This document shows positions 8,274 to 14,868 of a stretch of 35,398 nt of DNA, in pieces (position 1 is the first letter of the stretch; every line of letters starts with the position of its first letter). The notes beneath the pieces were generated by a model that was given only the letters and a program-made list of their open reading frames with translations, was not told where the DNA came from and ran no database searches. Made by a program: the position numbers and the translations under genes. Source of the DNA: an uncultured Fibrobacter sp. (lineage in GTDB: Bacteria; Fibrobacterota; Fibrobacteria; Fibrobacterales; Fibrobacteraceae); assembly GCA_900313675.1 (NCBI GenBank), contig OMSO01000029.1, positions 1 to 35,398 of the forward strand. Reading direction: 5' to 3'.

Positions 8274-8933
8274 CTATACCCCCCATTCATCATGAGCAGA
8301 CTTGAACACTTTCTTACTGTTCACGATACTGATAACACATTTTTTTACATTCCTGGTGTTCGGATATTCCCTTACACCATTCATACGAAGCAAACGAATT
8401 ATTTCGGTAGACTTAATCAGGTTGCTCGTATTACGTTCCATTGTCGATATCGACTTGCTCATTCCACCAATTCGGCCATCCCTCGTGAAATTAGGTCCGC
8501 CAGACATGCCAAGCTGCAGAGTTCCAGTCATGCGATAATAACTATAATCACCGTCGTAACGATATTGAACACGGATGTTCATAGGGATAACGGTCAAATC
8601 ATGGTCAAGAAACGGTTCAACGTAGCCATACGAGGTGAGTTTTTCCCCGACAGGCAATTCCGAGTGTGCGATACGACATACCCTAGGCATTTCAACAGGT
8701 TCCTCGTCCAGCTTCAACAGAACAATGTCTCTTTCCTTATCGTAATCAACGATATGTACCTTATAGCACGAATCGTTCTGGATATCGTAATAACAATTGT
8801 AGTCGTAATCCTCTACGACATGATACGCAGTCACGATGTACTCGGAGTTGATAAAGAACCCCGTTCCATTGTGAAAGCCTTCCGCAAAAGCCATGACGGC
8901 AAACGCAAGGATGATACCGATTAGCCGTTTCAT
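8274..8933 (-). CDS. Secreted trypsin-fold serine protease, paralogue 1
   Basis: 219 residues: Sec signal peptide (MKRLIGIILAFAVMAFA), then directly the protease fold with no propeptide and no PDZ domain. The catalytic triad is visible as His38 (TAYHVV), Asp69 (RDIVLLKLD) and Ser144 (GMSGGP). Cys47, Cys56, Cys86 and a late Cys (KKCVISIV) are conserved in all three copies and may form disulphides. It is likely periplasmic or secreted and closest to minimal HtrA/trypsin-like peptidases. A GGAGG ribosome site lies 7 nt before the ATG. Its upstream sequence differs from that of the other two copies. It is followed 3 bp later by the DUF3298-like membrane gene. Confidence 0.88.
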   Translation of the reverse strand: MKRLIGIILAFAVMAFAEGFHNGTGFFINSEYIVTAYHVVEDYDYNCYYDIQNDSCYKVHIVDYDKERDIVLLKLDEEPVEMPRVCRIAHSELPVGEKLTSYGYVEPFLDHDLTVIPMNIRVQYRYDGDYSYYRMTGTLQLGMSGGPNFTRDGRIGGMSKSISTMERNTSNLIKSTEIIRLLRMNGVREYPNTRNVKKCVISIVNSKKVFKSAHDEWGV

Positions 8934-9036
8934 GATGTCGCCTCCGTTGGTTGTATTTTATATATAATTATCGTGGACAGTCCCGCCAAAGTAAAGCCAG
9001 ATTATTGTAAAATTTCGTAAACGCAGAAGAGCGCTT

Positions 9037-9696
9037 TCACACCCCCCATTCGTCATGGGCAGACTTGAACACTTTAATGCTGTTCACGATGCTGATAACA
9101 CATTTTTTTACATTCCGGGTGTTCGCATATTCCCTTACACCATTTTTCCTAAGTAAACGAACCACTTCCGTAGACTTCACCAGATTGCTGGTATTCTGTT
9201 CCATGTTCGATATCGACTTGCTCATTCCACCAATTCTACCATCCGTGGTAAAATTAGGGCCGCCAGACATCCCAAGCACCAGTGTTCCCGTCATGCGATA
9301 ATAGTTGTAATCGCCATCATAACGATACAGCATACGGATGTTCAACGGAATAATGGTCAATTCATGGTCGATGAACGGGTCGGGGTAACCATACGATGTC
9401 AGTTTTGACCCGATAGGCAATTCAGCGTGTGCAATACGGCATACCCTAGGCATTTCAACTGGTTCATCATCCAACTTCAACAGAACGATGTCTGTTTCCA
9501 TATCGTAATCAACAACATGCACCTGGTAGCACGTATCGTTGTGGATATCGTAATAGCAGATATGGTCATAATTGTCGATGACATGATACGCCGTCACGAT
9601 GTACTCGCTGTTAACGAAGAACCCCGTGCCGTTGCGAAAGCCGGCCGCGAAAGCCATGGTGACAAGAGAAAGGGTGAGTATGTCGAAGTATTTCAT
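9037..9696 (-). CDS. Secreted trypsin-fold serine protease, paralogue 2
   Basis: 219 residues, clearly homologous along the whole length to the genes at 8274 and 11680, including the end (AHDEWGV). It has a Sec signal (LTLSLVTMAFAAG), His in TAYHVI, Asp in TDIVLLKLDD and Ser in LGMSGGP. The ribosome site AAAAGGAGG stands 5 nt before the ATG. The roughly 85 bp upstream are nearly identical to those of the copy at 11680, so this pair shares a promoter region and probably its regulation. It lies downstream of the DUF285 repeat gene, separated from it by a terminator. Substrate unknown. Confidence 0.88.
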   Translation of the reverse strand: MKYFDILTLSLVTMAFAAGFRNGTGFFVNSEYIVTAYHVIDNYDHICYYDIHNDTCYQVHVVDYDMETDIVLLKLDDEPVEMPRVCRIAHAELPIGSKLTSYGYPDPFIDHELTIIPLNIRMLYRYDGDYNYYRMTGTLVLGMSGGPNFTTDGRIGGMSKSISNMEQNTSNLVKSTEVVRLLRKNGVREYANTRNVKKCVISIVNSIKVFKSAHDEWGV

Positions 9697-9784
9697 GACG
9701 CCTCCTTTTCCTATGGGTTCATGCCAAAATCCCGTTAATTTAAATATAATCTCAAAGGAGTGTCATATTATGACATTTTGCGTT
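9697..9784 (-). promoter_or_regulatory. Upstream region of protease 2, with palindrome TGTCATATTATGACA
   Basis: Minus-strand leader containing the ribosome site AAAAGGAGG, an AT-rich TATATTTAAATTAACGGG box and a 15-bp perfect inverted repeat at 9761-9775 (TGTCATA-T-TATGACA). It aligns almost base for base with 12343-12424. The palindrome could be an operator overlapping the -35 region; its second half-site (ATGACA) is -35-like. The regulator is unknown. Confidence 0.6.
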
Positions 9785-9817
9785 TTTTGTGAAAAAAGCG
9801 CAAAAAAAAAAAAAGAA

Positions 9818-9846
9818 AAGCCTTGTGCAGATCCGCATCAAGGCTT
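9818..9846 (-). terminator. Rho-independent terminator after the DUF285 repeat gene
   Basis: AAGCCTTG (9818-9825) pairs with CAAGGCTT (9839-9846). Reading the minus strand, the stem is followed by a long T run (complement of the A tract around 9802-9817). It stands about 55 bp beyond the stop of the 9901-11577 gene. Confidence 0.85.
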
Positions 9847-9900
9847 CAAACGTTAAAAAGGGATGCCCTACAAAAGCCGGGCGTTTTATTTATGAACTTT

Positions 9901-11577
9901 TTAGTCAAACATATTCTCGGTGTTGCAGTCAGGGCGTATGTTCCACTTGCGGGTGTAGCCTTTAAATGCGCTATTGCTGAACATCCAGCTCATATCGGTC
10001 ACGCTGGATACGTCCCATTTACTGATGTCGGCATTAAATTGACTTTCACGGAACATTCCGCTCATATTAGTCACATTAGACACATCCCACTTGCTGATAT
10101 CGCCGTTGAATGAGCTTTCTTCAAACATACGACTCATATACTTCACTTTGGATACGTCCCACTTGCTGATGTCGCCATTAAATATGCTATCGGAGAACAT
10201 CTCATACATGTCGGTCACATTGGATACGTTCCACTTGCTGATGTCGCAGTTAAATATGCTATCGGAGAACATTTCGTGCATGTCGGTCACATTGGACACG
10301 TTCCACTTGCTGATGTCGCCGTTGAATTGGCTACCAGAGAACATCCTGCTCATGTCGGTCACATTGGATACATTCCACTTGCTGATGTCGCCGTTGAATT
10401 GGCTACCAAAGAACATCTTGCTCGTATTGGTTACTTTGGACACATTCCACTCGCTGATGTCGCCGTTGAATGCGCTACGGCCGAACATCCATCTCATGTC
10501 GGTCACATTGGATACGTTCCACTTGCTGATGTCGCCGTTGAATTGGCTACCAAAGAACATCACGCACATTTCGGTCACGTTGGATACATCCCACTTGCTG
10601 ATGTCGCCGTTGAATGCGCATCTTTCAAACATCCCGCACATGTTAGTCACATTGGATACGTCCCACTTGCTGATGTCGCCGTTGAATTGACTGTTGTCAT
10701 GAAACATCCATCTCATGTCGGTCACATTGGATACGTCCCACTTGCTGATGTCGCCGTTGAATGAGCATCCTTCAAACATAGAACTCATGTCGGTCACATT
10801 GGATACGTTCCATTTGCTGATATCGCCACTTAATAGGCTATCTACAAACATTCCTCTCATGTCGGTCACATTGGAAACATCCCACTTGCTGATGTCGCCA
10901 GTGAATTTGGAACGGCAAAACATTCCTCTCATGTTGGTCGCATTGGATACGTCCCATTTGCTGATATCGCCGTTGAATTTGCTTTCTTCGAACATCCCGC
11001 ACATGTCGGTCACGTTGGATATGTCCCATTCGCTGATATCACCATTGAATTCGGAACGGTAAAACATAACGCGCATATTAGTCACGTTAGACACATTCCA
11101 CTTGCTGATGTCACCATTAAATTGGCATTCTGCAAACATTCCGCACATGTCGGTCACATTGGACACGTCCCACTTGCTGATATCACCATTGAATTTAGAA
11201 CGGCCAAACATAATGCGCATATCAGTCACATTAGATACGTCCCATTCACTGATGTTGCCGTTGAATGCGCTATGGTTGAACATCCAGCTCATGTCGGTCA
11301 CGTTGGAAACATTCCAATTGCTGATATCGCCAGTAAACGGATTGCATATGCAATTTTCATCTTCCATATAACCGCATTCAAACATATGGCTCATGTTTGT
11401 TACTTTAGACACGTCCCACTCGCTGATGTTACCATTGAATTTGCTTTCTTTGAACAATTCGCTCATATCGGTGATGCCCGAAACATCGATGTCGTTCAGG
11501 TCGCATTTGGGGCCCTCGGTCCGAATGCGGTCCTCGATGATTTTCTTCAGTTCTTTTTTATTTGCGGGTTTGAGCAT
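9901..11577 (-). CDS. BspA/DUF285-type 24-residue repeat protein
   Basis: 558 residues. A short N-terminal helix (MLKPANKKELKKIIEDRI) and the DUF285 entry DLNDIDVSGITDMSELF are followed by 20 repeats of about 24 residues with consensus WDVSNVTDMxxMFxxSxFNG plus DISK. It ends in a degenerate KWNIRPDCNTENMFD cap. The second repeat has a Cys-containing insertion (CGYMEDENCIC). No signal peptide, lipobox, sorting domain or membrane segment is present, so it is either cytoplasmic or exported by an unrecognised route, although the family is usually called surface-associated. The fold is predicted to be an LRR-like solenoid, with variable residues clustered at two or three positions after Met-Phe and before Phe-Asn-Gly. 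AAAGGA precedes the ATG. TAACTTTG upstream resembles the Bacteroidetes -7 element. Confidence 0.92.
   Translation of the reverse strand: MLKPANKKELKKIIEDRIRTEGPKCDLNDIDVSGITDMSELFKESKFNGNISEWDVSKVTNMSHMFECGYMEDENCICNPFTGDISNWNVSNVTDMSWMFNHSAFNGNISEWDVSNVTDMRIMFGRSKFNGDISKWDVSNVTDMCGMFAECQFNGDISKWNVSNVTNMRVMFYRSEFNGDISEWDISNVTDMCGMFEESKFNGDISKWDVSNATNMRGMFCRSKFTGDISKWDVSNVTDMRGMFVDSLLSGDISKWNVSNVTDMSSMFEGCSFNGDISKWDVSNVTDMRWMFHDNSQFNGDISKWDVSNVTNMCGMFERCAFNGDISKWDVSNVTEMCVMFFGSQFNGDISKWNVSNVTDMRWMFGRSAFNGDISEWNVSKVTNTSKMFFGSQFNGDISKWNVSNVTDMSRMFSGSQFNGDISKWNVSNVTDMHEMFSDSIFNCDISKWNVSNVTDMYEMFSDSIFNGDISKWDVSKVKYMSRMFEESSFNGDISKWDVSNVTNMSGMFRESQFNADISKWDVSSVTDMSWMFSNSAFKGYTRKWNIRPDCNTENMFD
9945..11510. 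repeat. Tandem 72-bp coding repeats of the DUF285 gene
   Basis: About 21 units of 72 bp (one has 75 bp, one carries a longer insertion), each holding near-identical blocks such as CCACTTGCTGATGTCGCC and TCGGTCACATTGGATAC. Neighbouring units are close in DNA sequence, for example the two units around 10160-10310, which suggests expansion by recombination. The open frames on the opposite strand are by-products of the repeat. Confidence 0.92.
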
Positions 11578-11679
11578 CGTCTGTTCCTTTAAAAGTATGA
11601 GCCAGTGGTTACAAAGTTAATATAGCCTTTTTCTATCAAAAATGCCCTAAACACCGCATAAAAATGGTTCTATCTACTC
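11578..11679 (-). promoter_or_regulatory. Upstream region of the DUF285 repeat gene
   Basis: About 100 bp between protease 3 and the repeat gene. On the minus strand it contains TTGATA, CTATATTAACTTTG and the ribosome site AAAGGA seven bases before the ATG. It may serve as an independent promoter. No terminator for protease 3 is evident here. Confidence 0.35.
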
Positions 11680-12342
11680 TTATACTCCCCATTTCAGGTA
11701 AGCGGACTTAAACTCTTCATGGGTGCTCAAGATGCTGATAACACATTTTTTCACGTTCCTGGTGTTAGGATATTCCCTTACACCATTTTTACGAAGCAGA
11801 CGAACCACTTCCGTAGACTTCACCAGATTGCTGGTATTCTGTTCGACCATCGATATCGACTTGCTCATCCCCCCGATTCTACCATCCCTGGTAAAATTGG
11901 GGCCACCAGACATCCCAAACCGCAATGTTCCCGTCATGCGATAATAGCTGTCATCGCCATCGTAACGACACAGCAAACGGATGTTCAACGGGATAATGGT
12001 TAACTCTGGTTCGACGAACGGTTCAGGGTAACCATACGATGTCAGTTTTTCCCCGATAGGCAATTCAGTGTGGGCAATACGGCATACCCAAGGCAATTCG
12101 ACAGGATCCTCGTCAAGCTTTAAAAGAGCGAGATCTGAGTTTACCGTGTAATCCACGACATGAACCTGGTAGCACGTATCGTTCTGGATATCGTAATAAC
12201 ACGTGTTTTCATAGCCCTCAACGACGTGATACGCAGTCACGATGTACTCGCTGTTTACGAAGAACCCCGTGCCGTTGTGCACATCGTCATCGGCAAAGCC
12301 CATGGCGGCGAAAGCGAAGATGAGTATGACGAAGTGTTTCAT
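11680..12342 (-). CDS. Secreted trypsin-fold serine protease, paralogue 3
   Basis: 220 residues, with the same architecture as the copies at 8274 and 9037: Sec signal (LIFAFAAMGFADD), then His in TAYHVV, Asp in SDLALLKLDED and Ser in FGMSGGP, ending YLKWGV. It carries ValAsn instead of AspLys/AspMet before the catalytic Asp segment, and other scattered differences, so it is an older or relaxed copy rather than an identical duplicate. The ribosome site AAAAGGAGG and upstream sequence match paralogue 2. It sits directly upstream of the DUF285 gene, so the order protease-repeat protein-protease is seen. Confidence 0.88.
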   Translation of the reverse strand: MKHFVILIFAFAAMGFADDDVHNGTGFFVNSEYIVTAYHVVEGYENTCYYDIQNDTCYQVHVVDYTVNSDLALLKLDEDPVELPWVCRIAHTELPIGEKLTSYGYPEPFVEPELTIIPLNIRLLCRYDGDDSYYRMTGTLRFGMSGGPNFTRDGRIGGMSKSISMVEQNTSNLVKSTEVVRLLRKNGVREYPNTRNVKKCVISILSTHEEFKSAYLKWGV

Positions 12343-12424
12343 GACGCCTCCTTTTCCTATGGGTTCATGCCGAAATCCCGTTAATTTAAATATATCTTCA
12401 TAAGGATGTCATATTTTGACATTT
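12343..12424 (-). promoter_or_regulatory. Upstream region of protease 3, copy of 9697-9784
   Basis: Nearly identical to the region before protease 2: same ribosome site, same TATATTTAAATTAACGGG block, and an inverted repeat TGTCATATTTTGACA (12407-12421) with 5-bp arms conserved. Differences are concentrated in the spacer between the AT box and the palindrome, which supports selection on the palindrome. The remaining 12425-12536 is AT-rich and shows only a short inverted repeat (GAATTT/AAATTC, 12481-12497). Confidence 0.6.
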
Positions 12425-12536
12425 TGAGTTTTTTTTTGAAAAAAATGCAAAAAAGCGATCCTAAAACCCGCATAATTGGCGAATTTTCGCTAAATTCAAT
12501 AAAAAAACAGAGCTATTGGGATTTTTGTATTAAAGC

Positions 12537-12908
12537 CTAAGCCTTCGCGACGGCGGGCATCTTGAGGGTCTTGCCGTCTTTATCTACGGCTTTCCACGGG
12601 GTAAGCCCCACCACTTCATCTACGGGGAGCGAAAACGCGATACCCTGGCCCATGGTGTCTAGCCCCGCCTTCTGGTAAAGGGCGTGAAGAACAGCGTCCT
12701 TGATTTCTGCGGGTACCAAAATCATCACCACCTCCTTTTCGGGCTGGATGGCGATGTGGAAAAACGATTCCGCCTCCTTGTTGGCCGTGCCGCGACCGTT
12801 CAGGATAGTGCCACCTCGGGCGCCTGCACTCTTGGCCGCCTCCATGACCGTCTCGGAAAATCCGGCATTGACAATGCACATGATCATCTCGTGCTTGCTC
12901 GCGCTCAT
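12537..12908 (-). CDS. PII-like regulatory protein (second of pair)
   Basis: 123 residues from the ATG at 12906-12908. The frame stays open upstream to 13343, but that extension is the shadow of the neighbouring gene. The sequence MIMCIVNAGFSETVMEAAKSAGARGGTILNGRGTA fits the beta-alpha-beta ferredoxin-like start of PII/GlnK proteins. The T-loop is shortened, and later strands (EKEVVMILVPAEIKDAVLHAL; GQGIAFSLPVDEVVGL) follow the family pattern. The canonical uridylylated T-loop Tyr is absent. It overlaps the previous gene by four bases (ATGA), so translation is probably coupled. It likely binds a nucleotide and controls the DUF1538 membrane partner; this is inferred from gene order. Confidence 0.85.
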   Translation of the reverse strand: MSASKHEMIMCIVNAGFSETVMEAAKSAGARGGTILNGRGTANKEAESFFHIAIQPEKEVVMILVPAEIKDAVLHALYQKAGLDTMGQGIAFSLPVDEVVGLTPWKAVDKDGKTLKMPAVAKA

Positions 12909-13327
12909 TTCTCGTTCCTCCGTACCGCCTTGCGGTTGTCGCTCAAAAAGTTGAAAATGGACTTGCCGATAATGCTTGTCATGGGAATCGTGCAGGCGAT
13001 GCCCTTGCCACCCGCGATGGTGTTGAATTTTTCTTCGATGCTTTCCAGGGCCGCCTTGAGCTTGTCCTCGCCTATCACGCTCAAAATGACCGCACGCTCG
13101 GAATCCACCAGACCAATAGCCGTAAGAACTTCCTGGGAGGCAGTTCCCCTGCCGTAAAAGACCATCTGCATGTTCACGCCAAAAGACTGGATGTGGTCCA
13201 TGTAAAAGTCCGCCTTGGCGCGGTTCACCATGGTCACCAGAATCTTGAGGCGGTTCATGGACACCTTGGAATGCCCGTCGGGAGACCCGTTTCTCTTTCG
13301 CCTGACCTGTCTTTCCTTTTCTGCCAT
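12905..13327 (-). CDS. PII-like regulatory protein (first of pair)
   Basis: 140 residues. A basic N-terminal extension (MAEKERQVRRKRNG) precedes the PII-like core MNRLKILVTMVNRAKADFYM, then FYGRGTASQEVL, RAVILSVIGEDKLKAALESI and GGKGIACTIPMTSIIG. An internal start at Met24 is possible. The Gly-Arg-Gly-Thr-Ala motif is shared with its downstream partner, pointing to an ancient duplication. It begins 8 bp after the end of the DUF1538 gene and overlaps the next by ATGA. A PII-like trimer regulating the adjacent membrane protein is the simplest reading. Confidence 0.83.
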   Translation of the reverse strand: MAEKERQVRRKRNGSPDGHSKVSMNRLKILVTMVNRAKADFYMDHIQSFGVNMQMVFYGRGTASQEVLTAIGLVDSERAVILSVIGEDKLKAALESIEEKFNTIAGGKGIACTIPMTSIIGKSIFNFLSDNRKAVRRNEK

Positions 13328-13335
13328 ACCGCTCC

Positions 13336-14868
13336 CTACACAAAGTCTATAATCTGCTCGTCGTCGGCATCCTGGATACGGCGCATCATGTTGCGGTTCC
13401 TGAAGAACCGAGAAACGATGGCCTTGAAGCCGAGAATCTGGATGGTAATCAAGGGAGTCATGGCCACCATGGCCACGATACCGAAAGCATAACTCAGAAT
13501 GGAATCGTCACCGCCGTGGATGACGGAGCAAGCCCCGATAGAAAGAGGCAGTATAAAGCTAGAGGTCAAGGGTCCGCTGGCCACACCACCCGAGTCGAAG
13601 GCGATAGCCGTATAAAGCTTGGGCACAAAGAACGACAGACCGAGGGAAACAAAATAGCCGGGAATCAGGTAGTAAATCAGGGGGAAGCCCATGTAGATGC
13701 GGAGCATAGAAAGCCCGATAGAAACGCCGACACCGATAGAAAGGGCCACCAGCATGGAACGCTTGGTCACGAGGCCGCCGGTAATTTCTTCGACCTGCCT
13801 GTTCAGCACGTGCACCGCAGGTTCTGCAAGCACCACCACCATACCGATGACAAAGCCCGATGCCACGAGAATATGGGGGCTTTTGGCCAGGGCGCGGCCA
13901 AGCTCGAAGCCCACGGGCATAAAGCCAATCTTCACCGCCGTCAAAAATATCAGGAGCCCTGCAAAGGTATAGCAGATGCCGAACCCGATTCTAAGAAGGC
14001 TATTGCGGGAAAGCTTGAAGGCAAAAAACTGGAGCACCATGAAAAACACCACAATTAGTGCCAGGGCAACAAACACCTCTTTGGCCACCTCAAGGACAGT
14101 CGGAATAAAATGGCTACCGAGGCATGCGTCTACAGAATAGGCCGCAGGCTCAAGGGAATAAGTCAGGTCGCCCTTAGAAAAGATAACCAATCCCATAAGG
14201 GCAAGAATTGGACCCACAGAACAAAGGGCAATCAGGCCGAAGCTGTTCTCGCCCGCGTTCTTTCCGCCAATGGCGCCGGCCACACCCACGCCCAGCGCCA
14301 TGATAAAGGGAACCGTAATAGGGCCCGTCGTCACGCCGCCCGAATCAAAAGCCAGCGGGACAAAAATTTCCCTGCCCATGGACACCATGAGCATGCCCAG
14401 CATGAAAAGCACCATGTAAAAAAAGATGATGATGCTCGAAAGGTCCAGCCTGAAAACAATCTTGATAATCGAAAGCAGCAGGAACAGCCCCACGCCAACG
14501 CCCACCGTGGCCACCAGCAACGTGGGGTGTACCGCCTGCTTGACCTGGTCCGCCAGCACCGAAAGGTCGGGTTCTGCAATGGTGATGAGCACGCCCATGG
14601 CAAAACAGACCGAAGCGAGCAGCTGCAACTTGCGGGACTTGGCAAGGCCAGAGCCCACCTGTTCGCCCATAGGCGTCATGGCAAGGTCCGCCCCCAGATT
14701 GAAAAGTCCGATTCCCGCGATGAGGAATACCGCACAGACCAAAAAAACAACCAGTTCCTTTGTAGAAAGTTCCACCAGGGGCGTAAAGGAAAGAAACAGC
14801 ACAATCAGGGTGACCGGCAATACCGACGAAAACGCCTCGTGGAGCTTTTCAAAGAAGGTCTTGAACAT
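13336..14868 (-). CDS. DUF1538 family integral membrane protein
   Basis: 510 residues from the ATG at 14866-14868 (the open frame further upstream is antisense noise). About 12 membrane helices are arranged as two homologous halves. Each half carries the family signature AFDSGG: LAFDSGGVTTGPITVPF in the first half and IAFDSGGVASGPLTSSF in the second, with a matching AEPDL/AEPAV motif earlier in each half (ITIAEPDLSVLADQV; VVLAEPAVHVLNRQV). This internal symmetry suggests an inverted- or direct-repeat transporter. The substrate is not known. The start overlaps the stop of the FKBP gene (TAATG), and two PII-like genes follow immediately. Confidence 0.87.
   Translation of the reverse strand: MFKTFFEKLHEAFSSVLPVTLIVLFLSFTPLVELSTKELVVFLVCAVFLIAGIGLFNLGADLAMTPMGEQVGSGLAKSRKLQLLASVCFAMGVLITIAEPDLSVLADQVKQAVHPTLLVATVGVGVGLFLLLSIIKIVFRLDLSSIIIFFYMVLFMLGMLMVSMGREIFVPLAFDSGGVTTGPITVPFIMALGVGVAGAIGGKNAGENSFGLIALCSVGPILALMGLVIFSKGDLTYSLEPAAYSVDACLGSHFIPTVLEVAKEVFVALALIVVFFMVLQFFAFKLSRNSLLRIGFGICYTFAGLLIFLTAVKIGFMPVGFELGRALAKSPHILVASGFVIGMVVVLAEPAVHVLNRQVEEITGGLVTKRSMLVALSIGVGVSIGLSMLRIYMGFPLIYYLIPGYFVSLGLSFFVPKLYTAIAFDSGGVASGPLTSSFILPLSIGACSVIHGGDDSILSYAFGIVAMVAMTPLITIQILGFKAIVSRFFRNRNMMRRIQDADDEQIIDFV

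Noticed and set aside
9785..9900. Possible second hairpin GCCC/GGGC near 9865-9882
   Set aside because: Only 4-bp stem with a long loop; the stronger AAGCCTTG stem explains termination.
10091..10764. Repetitive open frames opposite the DUF285 gene
   Set aside because: They are complements of the 72-bp repeat units; periodicity comes from the repeat, not from separate genes.
12909..13343. Upstream extension of the second PII-like gene
   Set aside because: This part is the out-of-frame shadow of the first PII-like gene, and the overlap ATGA marks the real start.
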